Positions 1 through 10,120 of a stretch of 64,000 nucleotides of DNA are shown piece after piece. The stretch comes from Aphanomyces cochlioides (lineage: Eukaryota > Oomycota > Saprolegniomycetes > Saprolegniales > Verrucalvaceae), in the NCBI GenBank assembly GCA_019828595.1, contig JAHQRK010000002.1:62001-126000 (forward strand), written 5' to 3'. Within the stretch, counting starts at the first letter, position 1; every line of letters begins with the position of its first letter. Both the position numbers and the translations under genes were made by a program. The notes below the pieces were generated by a model. That model was not told the DNA's origin. It ran no database searches and saw only the letters and a program-made list of their open reading frames with translations.

Positions 1-50
1 TAGGTAACCATTAACAACTCCGTTAACACGTGTCGGTTGGACTGTTCACT

Positions 51-1009
51 ATGGCTTTTCTGAAAACACTCATTTTTGATTGTGGAATGATGAAGGTAAC
101 ACTTGAGCTTTCCCACGTTGTCTTTCCCACGCGCAATGACCCGTTCCGAGTCCAAGTTGGATTGACGGAGGATAATCTTCCAATGCGTATCTGGATCGAG
201 TCCAAGCACTCTAAATCGCAATGGTAATGCTGTTTAGATCACTCCAAACTCAACTTAAACGAACTAGGGAATGCGTGGTGAAAGATATCAGAGAGCACGT
301 ACCCAAGGGAGCAAGTTATTCGCTTCCAACCAATGTCATTTTGACGTCCGTACAAGTAAGACAAGCCATTGCTCTCTTCGCAAACCAAAGCGTCAATTAG
401 GATGGATTGTCCCGTTTGGACCGCGAGAAGAAGAAAGATATGAATGTGGAAGGCTGCTCTGTGGAACTAAAGGAGTCAAAGCCTGGTCACTTGGACTTGA
501 TCTTGACCTTGAAAGCTTTTCGGTCTTTGGAAGCTCAATATACGTTCAAAATGACGCCTATGACGATTGAAAAAGTGGACATTTTGGAAGCGAAGATTCG
601 AGTCTTGCAAAAAGCCTTGGACATGAAGAATCCTACAATTCTCTGGGCGATTTCGACAAAGGCCGTTGCCCCCAAGAGTTGTGTGGTTTGGGACGACCTG
701 TTGCATTCAAACAAGGATTACATCCAAGTGCAGGGTGACAAGCTGATTCTCCTCCGGTCGGGCATGTATGAAATCCAATTGAGTGGACGTGTGCAAAACT
801 GGAATGAAATGGACGAGACCGTGCGTTGCCAGGTTGACGGTGAATGTGTTGCATCGGCAATTGTCGGTCGGTCGCGAGTCTTTGGAATAAATCATTTGTT
901 GCCTTTGGATGAAAAGTCCGAAGTCAGGTTTTTGTCTTGTGGCGAATACAATCTCGCACCCGAATGCATCTTGTATCTTGTTTTGGTGAAGGAACCACCA
1001 ACTAAGTGA
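51..1009 (+). CDS. Coiled-coil/C1q-like family protein, intact, three exons
   Basis: Exons 51-223, 268-355 and 401-1009 with GT-AG introns of 44 and 45 bases give 289 residues. Exons 1-2 encode an N-terminal module of about 87 residues containing PMRIWIESKHSKSQW, whose last Trp codon is split by intron 1. Exon 3 encodes DGLSRLDREKKKD, a second module (LILTLKAFRSLEAQYTF), a short coiled coil (VDILEAKIRVLQKAL, about residues 145-160) and a beta-rich C-terminal domain (YEIQLSGRVQ...CQVDGECVASA). That domain has the spacing of C1q/TNF-like jelly rolls; the resemblance is an inference without a search. The ATG at 51 is the first in frame after a non-ATG extension. No signal peptide is evident, so a cytoplasmic trimer is my guess. 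A 461-bp transposon lies 76 bases downstream. Confidence 0.83.
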
Positions 1010-1084
1010 TTCCTGCCACCAAACGAGAGTATTGACTGACCATGAAAAGTGCTAAATCTTGTAAAAAAGTCTTGTTCTTTTAGT

Positions 1085-1545
1085 GTAAGAATCCTTTACA
1101 GGTCAATTTTGGGTCAGGGTCACGGGTGCAGGTCACAGGTTCTTTCTAGGTTTTTACTGGTTTTATTCGACTTTCTGATCAGATTTTAGGTTTTTCTCAT
1201 TCAAACTGCAATGGCAAAACCTTCAACTGCGCGGACGACGTCAGACATCCGCCCAGAAAATTGCGCTCACCGCAGCGAAGCGGAGGTCGAGTGAAAAATT
1301 TTCTGCAGGCGGATGACTCGGAGGAGGGAGCCCCCAACGTGCACCAAAAAGGGGTTTCTTTATTTTTTCTCTCATCGGGCAAGGCGGCAGGTAGGCCGCA
1401 AGGCCGTGCCGCCACCCTGATGAGGCCTGCTAGGGAATGACAAAGTATGGCGCTCTAACTCTTCCTGGTGGTGGAGATATCTTCAATATTGTCATGTGAC
1501 CTAATATGTGACCTGACCCGAAATTGACCTGTAAAAGACCTTACC
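1085..1545. mobile_element. 461-bp hAT-like non-autonomous DNA element, copy 1
   Basis: The element is bounded by an exact 8-bp direct repeat CTTTTAGT (1077-1084 and 1546-1553). Its ends are imperfect inverted repeats built around TTTACAGGTCAATTT, with repeated AGGTCA/GGTCAC motifs just inside. A second 461-bp copy lies inverted at 28316-28776 with only a few differences. The 8-bp target duplication and subterminal repeats fit hAT elements. No transposase is encoded; an open 72-codon frame inside lacks an ATG and is probably not a gene. Confidence 0.85.
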
Positions 1546-1828
1546 CTTTTAGTAATCGGCCAGCAGAACGGAGGTGAATGTCCTCCAGCCCATTATTTAT
1601 CAACTTTTAATGCATGAACATCTTGATAAACTGAATCGAGGCATAAATAGAGAGTTAACTTGTGGGTAGCATCCATCTTGCATCTGCCAGCGTGGACTTT
1701 CAGCTCCGTCCAAGACTACACAACGTATATTGAGTTGTATGTAGCATGCTCGACAGTCAAACTTTTCTTCATGCTTTCCCTCGACTTGTTGGGAACTTTT
1801 TTTTCATCAAATAAGCTTTTCTGTTGCA

Positions 1829-2001
1829 TTATGCGTTTGACCAACGGGGAGTCGCGACTCTTTGGAATGAATCTGTTGTTGCTTTTGGACGAAGATTCGG
1901 AAATCAAGTTTAAATCTTGTGGCAAATACAGTCTCGCTTCAGGCTGCACTTTGAAGATTGTTTTGGTGCAAGAATTGTCAGATATCATTGAATGCGAGTG
2001 A
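1829..2001 (+). pseudogene. C-terminal fragment of C1q-like family gene
   Basis: The frame resembles the last 55 residues of the gene at 51-1009 (GESRLFGMN, EIKFKSCGKYSLASGC). No coiled coil, exon 1 or exon 2 precedes it; the sequence from 1560 to 1828 is unrelated. It is a truncated relic. Confidence 0.75.
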
Positions 2002-2596
2002 TTCCCCATACCCACAGAGCGAATGACATTGACAAATGCTAAAATTTGTTGAAATATATTACGTTCTTTCAATTAATTCATCTTGCTCGATTGCTCAAGT
2101 TCCGCCGATCGAATCCACCTTTCTCAATGGCTTACAGCTATGCGAATATGGATGACGAGGCTGTTGGAGCTTAAGTTTTATAAACTACTTCGTAGCAATA
2201 CTGGTTGGCAGAAGTCTGGCAGTTTTTGACTGACTTGGCTGTTTTATTTACAGTCGCCATGCACTTGGCGCAAAAATTACCTCTCAAAAATAATAATTTC
2301 TACGGCAACTCTAAAAGATTATACGGAATCCTGTCAAATTGGACAAATTCACAAGAAGAATGCCATTGCCATGGACTCAAGAGAAGTGATAGTAGGAAAC
2401 TGACGACGGTGATTTAATTAATCCGCTCGAAACTACATGCTAGAATTCCGTGACTTGCCGTCATGTGAAATTTTGATGCATGGGAAGTGTGCGGATGGAG
2501 TTTCGAAATCTCTAGTACTATTAATAGTACGACTGACAATACTATTAATAGACATCATACTGTTGGTACTGACCACTTTCTATTTCACTCGCTGGA
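2002..2596. other. Intergenic, no gene supported
   Basis: I see no family exon or repeat here except an AT-rich self-complementary stretch near 2514-2550 (TACTATTAATAGTA). A hydrophobic open frame at 2437-2619 overlaps the next pseudogene's exon 1 in another frame and is not supported. Confidence 0.5.
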
Positions 2597-3532
2597 ATGA
2601 CAACGACCTTGCCCGTTGACTTCGAGCTTTCAAATGTCGTTTTTCCATCTCGCTCTGGTTCTTTCCGTGTTCAGAGCATGTAGCGATTTAGAGTTCATCC
2701 GCATTTGGCTCGAGTCAAAACAAATGAAAGAGCAATGGAAGAGCATTTTTACAACTTCCTCTCAATCCGACTTAGGAGATGCCTCGTAAAAGATGTCAAG
2801 GACCATGTAACGACCGGAGCTAACTTTATGCTTCCTCCCAACGTGGTTATGGCATCTTTGCAGGTAAGAAGGACTTTCGCTATCACGTTTTTCACGTTTT
2901 CTGCTTAGGAAGGCTTTGCACTTCTTGACAAAGAAAAGAAGAAGGGAATGGACGTGAACGGATGTCTTGTGAGGTTGTCTGAGGCTGAAAATGGTCATTG
3001 CAATTGATTTTGACCTTGAAAGCTTTTCGCTCTTCTTTAGAAGCTCAATACGTGTTCCAAATGACACCCATCACGATTGAAAAGGTGGCTATCTTGGAAG
3101 CGAAGATTCTCGACTTGCAAAATTCGGTTCGATACTTGGAAGCAGCGTTGCAGGAGAAGACTCGTGTGGTATTTTCTGCGTCGTCGACAAAGATGGTTTT
3201 GGAACAACTCACCCATTTACAACGACGATTACTTTGAATTATCGGAAGATATGACGGAGGTAATAATCCTCCAGCGAGGTTTGTATGAAATCCAAATGAC
3301 TGGTCGCATGCAAAGCTGGAATGACATGGTCGAGACAGTGCATTGCCTCGTTGATGGTGTTTGTGTTGCAGCGGCATTCGTTGGCGAGTCGCGACTCTTT
3401 GGAATGAATCGTGTGTTGCTTTTGGAAGAAGGTGCGCACATCATGGTTGTGTCTTCTGTGGCAAATACAATCTCGAACCAGGCTGCAGTTTGACCCTCAT
3501 TCTCGTGGAAGAAATACCATTGGACAAGGAAT
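2597..3532 (+). pseudogene. C1q-like family pseudogene with multiple frameshifts
   Basis: All three exons can be traced. Exon 1 starts at ATG 2597 (FELSNVVFPSRSGSFRV), meets TAG and loses frame. The exon 1 donor expected after CAATG is GA instead of GT. Exon 2 (GATGCCTCGTAAAAGATG onward) and intron 2 (GTAAGA...TTAG) are recognisable. Exon 3 shifts frame near 2997 (NGH), again near 3215, and again near 3475 before the C-terminal CGKYN-like stretch. The coiled coil is longer than usual, with an inserted NSVRYLEAAL segment. Confidence 0.85.
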
Positions 3533-4103
3533 GAGTTCAAGGAAGAAGGACAATGAAAGCGATAACTCCTAAATATATGTTCTGTTTATTGTTTATAGTG
3601 CTGGCTGATTCACAAATGAGAACAGCACATTTAGAACCCATCACATTACAGCCAGAGAACACACAAGGCACAACTGTTAGATAAGAATAATTCTAATACA
3701 TGAATTTGCATTGTCCTTCGGTTCTATCAGAAGATTCATCTTCTTCATAGACTTTGATTTATTGACAGAACGATTCTATCAAATAAACATCACTGTGGGA
3801 ACGATAGTAATGAAGTTGGGAAGCTCCAGACTTCACAAGGCCAACTTGGGTTTGCAATTTCTAGGCTGAAAAACGTAGGATACGAAGAAACATTCCAACT
3901 TGACTGTCTAACAAGTACTTGGTTTTGCTGCCGCGTTGCAAATCATGCAGATAAAGACACGACAAAGTCAATTGAGAAAACTTTTTTACTGTAGGTTGAG
4001 ATTAACGACCTCGTCTTGAGCTCCAAAATATTCAACGTTTTCATGAACTTTGTCTGAGCTACAATTCAGCCCTTCCTCTTTGCCCCAACGACATTTGATT
4101 ATA
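3533..4103. other. Intergenic, no gene supported
   Basis: About 570 bases without a family exon. Part of it (3600-3720, GAACAGCACATTTAGAACCCA) resembles sequence near 21515-21600, so it belongs to a duplicated intergenic spacer of the array. Confidence 0.45.
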
Positions 4104-4751
4104 ATGAATGAACCTTTGATGACATGCATAGATGCTGATGATTTGAAGGAGGTTCTACATCTTAGTCATGAAAAGTGCGAAGCCTTTGAAGTCAGAATGG
4201 CTCTTGCGGACTTCGATCGTCCAATTCATCTGTGGCTCAAATCCAATCAATCCAATTCGCAATGGTTCGACGCTTTCATCATGAAATTGTACTTAAACGT
4301 GAAAGGGGATGCATTATCAAGGATACACAACAGCATGTACCATAAGGAGCCAAGTATGTCCTTCCATCCAAGGTTGTTGCTACTACTCTGCACGTAGTCG
4401 GGTAGATAACTTTCGTTGTTGGTTTGACATTTTGTTGTAGGATAGTCTCTAAGAGTTGTCAGGATATGAAAAAACCATTGGCTGCGATATTGCATCGGTG
4501 CCGGTGCTGGTGTCAATGCTGGTATTGGTGCTGGAGTCGGTGGCAAATGGGATATGAGATATGATGGTTTTCATTTGCTGGTGGATGACGCTCGAGTTAT
4601 CAATGCGCAAGTGTCCCACAAGGGATATTGCTTTATTGGATCGCTCTCTCACATGATGATTTCCAAATCTGGAACTAAAATCAAGCTACAAACTGGTGCA
4701 AATTACGATTTAAGAGGTGGCTCGGAAGTGAGCATTTTCCTGCTCCAGTAG
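4104..4751 (+). pseudogene. C1q-like family pseudogene with internal deletion
   Basis: Exon 1 (ATG 4104 to about 4264) encodes EVLHLSHEKCEAFEVRMAL and LWLKSNQSNSQW. Intron 1 ends GTGAAAG before exon 2. Exon 2 has TAA where relatives have a Lys codon (HVP-stop-GAKYVLP). In exon 3 the segment from the early Cys motif to the middle of the C1q-like domain is missing. Low-complexity GGTGCTGGT-type sequence replaces it and reads in frame into YDGFHLLVDDARVINAQ. The last 60 residues are well preserved, ending IFLLQ at 4751. Confidence 0.82.
4496..4543 (+). repeat. Degenerate GGTGCTGGT minisatellite
   Basis: Roughly eight 6-base units of the type GGTGCT/GGTGTC/GGTATT lie at the deletion joint of the surrounding pseudogene and encode alternating Gly and small residues. 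Confidence 0.6.
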
Positions 4752-5445
4752 ATGTCAAGTGCAAGCGTGGCTCGCACAGCACAATCTTATCCACGTCAAA
4801 AGACGCAGCTAATATCTAAATCTTAATGACAAAACAGCAAATTGTCATTGATTTTGTTTTGTTAGCAAAGGTACGGGAAGGATCTCGAGCAAATTTCATT
4901 TCGCCTTACGCCACGGCTATCGTCTCAGTCTTTCTGAATTGGATAGTCACGAAATGACGAATTGTAGTTTTACACTTTTGATTCACAGTGGAATAGGAAT
5001 GTGACCTCAGTTGGCCAGAACTTCGACCAGCAGACAGAGCTAGATGAAGATGCTATTCCTTGCTTCATCCAATTCTTGCATTTTTGCTTTCGAGTGTTGA
5101 ATTTTCACTTGATCATGGAAACGAATCGGACAAAGAACGAACTCTTAAACTGGCATAATGGTGAAGTACGTTCTTTCCTGCTCTGATAGCAAACACGCCA
5201 TCGCCAAGGAGATATCGTCTTTGCAATAAGTCGTTATCTCCGTCATTCCATGCACAGACGATAATATCTTCTTGTCGAGGTCCAGCCAGGGTAATCCATG
5301 CTATAAGGGTAAACTAGCATTCAGCAAAAAATGTACGTTTGATCCGTGTCAAGACGGACATGTCAGCTTTGCTGAACCAAGACGCGCTGGCTACTGTAAG
5401 TACATACGATAGTCGTTTAGGTGCTTCTAGACTTTTGCATCGTAG
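4752..5445. other. Intergenic flank of the gypsy element, no gene supported
   Basis: Open frames here are short and show no recognisable domain. The last bases before 5446 (GTAG at 5442-5445) are the target-site duplicate of the retrotransposon. Confidence 0.5.
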
Positions 5446-5785
5446 TGTGACGGTCGCGGGGATAGCGATGACGCACAAAAAGAATCGAAGGTCCAGACGT
5501 TTGGACTTCACAGGAACCGAATATCCTCGACTTTAGCCAAGGACTCTGCACCAGGATCGGAAGGGGAGGGAGTCTAACGACGGTAGTGTAGATTAACCGA
5601 GTTAGGAGTAGTCGAGCAGAATGAGAAGTGAGATACATAGCTATCTAAGAATCTAAACATCTAATATAGAAGGAGTGTGAGTTCGAGGACGCTAGGTCGA
5701 ATAGAATCTTAGCGATGTAAAAGGAATCACTTGAGTGGGATGATCCATGAGTTTGACAATCAACGATCGAGGCTCAACCGTCATA
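5446..5785 (-). repeat. 3' LTR of the gypsy element
   Basis: In plus orientation it starts TGTGACGGTCG and ends CAACCGTCATA. It matches 15546-15885 at all but two positions that I found (5464 A versus G; AAGGAATC versus AAGGGATC). Confidence 0.93.
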
Positions 5786-5797
5786 AGCCCCCCTGGT
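5786..5797 (-). other. Polypurine tract of the gypsy element
   Basis: On the minus strand ACCAGGGGGGCT directly precedes the LTR start TATGACGG, the expected place for plus-strand priming. A similar tract precedes the LTRs at 42319 and 53022. Confidence 0.7.
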
Positions 5798-5999
5798 AAG
5801 TTTAGACCCTCATGTCGAACGCAAGTTTGGGAGTGTTGGAAGACTCGATCCATCAACGGGTTGATGGCAATCAATCAAGTCAAGCGACTTGATGCGCTTG
5901 AAGTGACTCGGTAGATATGGTAGTCGGTAGGGACCCAATAGAATTGCGAATCGCACGAATGGATCGACTAGATTGGGTAGATCGTTGGCTAGTCCGGAC

Positions 6000-7541
6000 A
6001 TGTCTGGTCCTGGAGTGGAGTCAGGTCCAAGCGATTCATTTCGCAAGAAGGAACGGCGAGCGATGAGTAAGAAAACGTTGTCGACCAAATCTGTCCCTCA
6101 GGACGCCATTCGGGACTCCCTGAAGGCGGTCCGCTCTTCGATCGCCACGACGGAACAGGTCCGTCAAATGTTGACCGAAATGGTTGTCAAGTCCAACGGT
6201 CTGCTCGACGAACAGAAGCAGATCCAAGAGAGTCTGATGGCCGAGTCTGTGGCTCGAGCGATGCCTAGTCCTGACTCGGTATCAGAGTTCGTGGACTACG
6301 TCGCGGATCAAATGAAAGGAAACGATGCGTGGATCGACATGTTGAAGGCCCACGCAATGCTGTATCGAGTCCAGAAGGCGGGCGGACTGCCCCCTCTGAG
6401 CATGCCGAAGTCGACACGTTAGGAAGAATCTGCGGTGCAGGGCCAGAGTGTTTTTCTTGATTTGTCCGGGGGTGGATCGGATGGTAAGTGGGGTTAACCG
6501 CGTGGATTTTGACTTTTCGTCTTAGATGAGCCGGAAGACGATGCGTCCGAAGAGCGGAAGGCCAAAAGAGCAAGACCAAGCGAGCCGGAAATCGTGATCG
6601 ACGAGGCTGGTGTTGCGGATCTTCGGCATTTCCCGAATCTCGATGGGGGGTTCCGACTGAAATACCTCGAAGTCCGTGGTTTGAGTCCGTGGGAACAATG
6701 GGTAGACAACTTCCAATTGTTCTTTCCAGGGACATCTCCGGCCCAGCGGAAATGGAATCAGTCGCTACGTCAATGGTGGGTCGATTACGGGCGCCGAATC
6801 TGGGAGCGATTCTTCTGGTTGGGGACTGGGGCCTATACGAGTCCTGGTTGGAATGTAAGTCCTCGACGCATGACGATCGCTGATGTGATGATATAGTTCC
6901 ACAAGTCTGCGAACTTTTGCAAGAGCGGACTCGAAGGGGCGAAGCGGGCCTTCCGTCGTCTGGCTAATGCCTTACATGCAATTGAGAAGGACGAAGTCTT
7001 CCATTTCTTGTTGTATAACGTGCATCCGTATTGGCCGGCCGAAGTCGGACTGCATTCGTTGGAGATCCTGCGTTTGGTCGAGAAGGCGAGTTCCGCCGAG
7101 GCGATCCACTACCTCGAGTCGGAAGGCAAGAAACGTTGGCCTGATTTTCCTAGTTTTCCCCAAATTTTGCCAGCAGACGCGCATCGGCAGCTAATGATGG
7201 ATACCGCCGCGGGTCGCCGCCAAGGGCAGTTTTGGAGTTGGATCTCCGTCATGTGGTTGCACGGACGCGACACGCACAAGAGTCCCTGGGTCAACGATTT
7301 GGTGCAAGGTGTGATGGCCGGGGTCGGCGATAATCGTACCGAACCATTTCCTTACGTCAACTACCCCGAAGGGATCCACCCGATGCCGGACTTTCTGCCA
7401 CGGCAGCAAACTCACGAGCCGAATTACGTCGGGCGTTGGGTCGGCAGCCCCAATCGCCTGCAAGTCTTGGATCGCGAAACGAACCTCGAGTTGGCCGGAT
7501 CCGATGCGACTGATTTTCGCCCAGGGGAGGTCCGCAGGTGA
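6000..7541 (+). CDS. Antisense spliced gene carried by the gypsy element (one in-frame TAG)
   Basis: Exons 6000-6483, 6526-6854 and 6897-7541 with GT-AG introns of 42 and 42 bases give about 485 codons on the strand opposite gag-pol. The gene ends about 150 bases before the integrase terminus, so the two converge. Exon 1 is helical; a TAG at 6420-6422 interrupts an otherwise open frame (KSTR-stop-EESAVQ). Exon 2 begins with an acidic/basic stretch (ERKAKRARP, NLS-like) and a core with GVADLRHFPNL, NFQLFFPG and YGRRIWERFFWLGTGAY. Exon 3 has EVFHFLLYNVHPYW and EPFPYVNYPEG. I recognise no known domain. Homologues with the same intron positions lie at 42482-44050 and 39880-38450. Confidence 0.78.
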
Positions 7542-7692
7542 TCTAGCGACTTAGCGCGGACTTGTAGTCGTAAGTCGTAATAAATTTGATTCAGTTCATT
7601 GGTGATTTGGTTTGTGTTCGAGGCGTCTACGTTCGGAGTTCAGGGTAGCGTGAGATAGTAGACGCTAGACAGAGTTGGTAATGTAGGGGACT

Positions 7693-9589
7693 CTAATGAT
7701 AGATGTCCATGGGTCGAGTTTCTTTGTCCAAGTCGGCAAATCCCGGGGATCGCCTCAGAGGGGGCAGTCCCTTGTCCATGCGTAGTGAGTTCTCGAAGTT
7801 GTCAACGTAGGAGCGGTAGTCTGATAACTTGGAGGCGTGAATCCAGTATTTGTAGCTGTCGACATGCTCAACGAGATAATCGGGTTCGCGAGTGTTAGGT
7901 AGTCGACGTTTGTCACAGATCTTGTGGATTGGCGAGTCGACGGAGGTGTAAGCGACGTCCCCGTCGCTGTAATCGACGCGATCTATGAAGCTAGATCTGG
8001 GTAGACAGTCGATTGTAAAGTCGTCGAGAGGCGACTCATTCTCAGGGACTTCCTCGTTGAAAGGACTGGAGTAGTAACCTTTGAAAGGCTTTAGACGGTC
8101 CACGTTGCCCGTGACGATCTTGTCCGGGTGAGTCGGGATGTCGATCTTGTACGTGTTGGGTCCCATTTTGCGATCGATTCGATATGGGCCGTGCCAGTGA
8201 GTCGCTAGCTTGGGAGTCCGCTTGTCGTTGGGGTTGGTCGACTTCGAGAAGTACTTGTAGACCCAGACTGCGGACTGATCGTCAAAGGAGATCGGTTTCT
8301 GATCAGATTTCGCTGCTGCACTTTTGTTCTGTCCCGAAACCGTCTGATTCTCGACAAGTCGTCTCATTTCCTTCCATGATGAGGCGAGTAGGCGCTTGTA
8401 TTAAGGAAGATCGTCGGACTTCCAAGCGGGATCGGAGTTAAGGAAGGCTAAGTCGAGAGGTAAGGTTGGGTCCCGACCGAAGAGGCAGAAGTAAGGTGAG
8501 TCGCCAAGAGTTTCGTGGTGTGCGGTCCGATAGGCAAAAAGTAGCCTGGGTAGGTAAGTATCCCAGTCTGTGTGGTGATCGTTGACATAGATCTTCATCA
8601 TCTGGACGATCGTGTGATTGAACCGTTCGACTAGACCCTGACCCTGAGGGTGATAAGGGGCGAATTTGTGGATTCCGAGAGTAGTGTACATCGTGGTCGC
8701 GAGTTCAGAGACGAAGTTAGATCCTCGATCGGATAGGAGTTTGTCCGGAATCCCGAATCGGCACAAGACTTCGTCGATCAGGACTCTAGAGAACGTCGAG
8801 GTCTTTAGATCAGCGACTGGGAAGGCTTCGACCCATCGTGTGAAGTAGTCGGCAAAGACCAAGATGTATTTGTTGCCGCGGTTCGTTGTGGCAAGGGGCC
8901 CAATGCGTCGACTACCAGTAGGCCGAAGGGACCTCGTAGTGAATAGATCGGCATCCTTTGCATCGGACCTTGTCTCCAGGGTCGACCGCCCTTGGCACGA
9001 TTGCAGTCGGGACATTTCGAGACATAGTCCTTGCAATCGAGTTGCCAATTCAACCAGTAGGCAGTCCGACGGATCCGCTAGCGAGTTTTCATGAGTCCGA
9101 GGTGTCCAGCGGCGACAGGAGATGTATGTCGCTGGACACCTCGGACTCATGAAAACTTGCATATAGGACTTCTTCGACTAAGGAGTGCGGGATCACCGGA
9201 ACAATGATAAGTTCGGGGTTTCTCAACGGAGTCTTGATAGTGACGTAGCGGCAAACGATGCCTTGTTGCATAAGGTATTGCTGACTGTTGCGGACAATCA
9301 AGTTTTGTAGGTAAGAATCGACGGGGATCGCGCCATCCTCTAGGTAGGCTCGTAGGGCTACGATCCATGGGTCGTTAGCTTGTTCATTGTAAAGTCGAGG
9401 TGATGGACGGCCTCGTCGGTCGAAGAGTTCCATAGGAGTCGTGATAACTCTGGGATTGGGTGATTGTTGAGGATTCTGGAATCGCGTAGACTGAGCGACT
9501 GATGTGTTAGAGTCGGTCGGGTCAGGCGTAGATCCTTCTTGGGTTAGTGATGGTTGTAGGTTAACGGGAGCACTGTTAAGGCGACTCAT
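7693..9589 (-). pseudogene. Gypsy integrase region, broken by an inverted insertion
   Basis: On the minus strand the order is linker, zinc-binding HHCC region (CPDCNRAKGG), DDE core (VVDALGPL, LLSDRGSNF, GLVERFNH) and a C-terminal domain (HWHGPYRI, TYKIDIPTHPDKI) ending at 7693. DNA-integration activity is expected of the family. The frame is broken near 9084-9157 by a hairpin insertion inside the HHCC module and again around 8870-8950 and 8368-8401, so no full integrase is made as read. Confidence 0.88.
9084..9157. repeat. 28-bp perfect inverted repeat inside integrase
   Basis: Positions 9084-9111 and 9130-9157 are exact reverse complements separated by 18 bases. One arm, read on the minus strand, encodes the expected integrase residues AGHLGLMKT. 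The other arm is an inverted extra copy that shifts the frame. Confidence 0.9.
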
Positions 9590-10120
9590 GCGTCGAGTCT
9601 GGATAGGGCAGACTGCGAGTCGAGATAATCCGTCAGGGCTTCGTGATCGGTATAAATGTCAAAGTGTCTGCGATCGATATAAGGTCGGAACTTTCGAGTC
9701 GCCCATACGATTCCCCAACATTCGATCTCAGAGATCCCCATTTCTTTCGAGATCCATTTTTGTTGAGCCTTTGTCAAGGATTGACTGGCATAGGCGATGA
9801 CGCGATTCTTGCCTTGCTGTTTTTGCATGAGGACTGCACCGACAGCTATGTGACTAGCGTCAACCCAGATCGAGAAAGGTAGATCGAAATCGGGGTGAGC
9901 CAGGATCGGTGGAGAGACTAGACTGCGTTTGAGACTTTCGAGCGCCTCGTCACATGCGGTCGACCAGATGAATTGCTCGACCGTTAGTAAGTTGGTCAAG
10001 GGTGCAGCGATCTTAGAGAAGTCGCGTACGAATCGACGGAAATAACCGGCGAGTCCCAAGAATGCGGGGACTTCCGAGGCATCTTTGAGTGCTTTGACGC
10101 GGAGGACTGACTTGATTTTC
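9586..10120 (-). pseudogene. Gypsy RNase H region
   Basis: The minus-strand frame begins GLAGYFRRFV, the RT/RNase H junction, and continues with WVDASHIAVGAVL, EMGISEIECWGIVWA and FDIYTDHEALTDYL, covering the acidic RNase H residues. It is one base out of frame with the upstream RT, through a G5 run near 10180. It ends early (SALSRLDA, overlapping the next ATG by four bases) instead of continuing into the tether. Confidence 0.85.

Noticed and set aside
1197..1415. 72-codon frame conserved in both 461-bp elements (also 28446-28664)
   Set aside because: It lacks an ATG, is GC-rich with repeats, and its conservation is explained by the two element copies being nearly identical throughout.
2437..2619. 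Short hydrophobic frame resembling a membrane segment
   Set aside because: It overlaps family exon 1 in another frame, has no homologue in the array, and its hydrophobicity comes from an AT-rich palindromic stretch.
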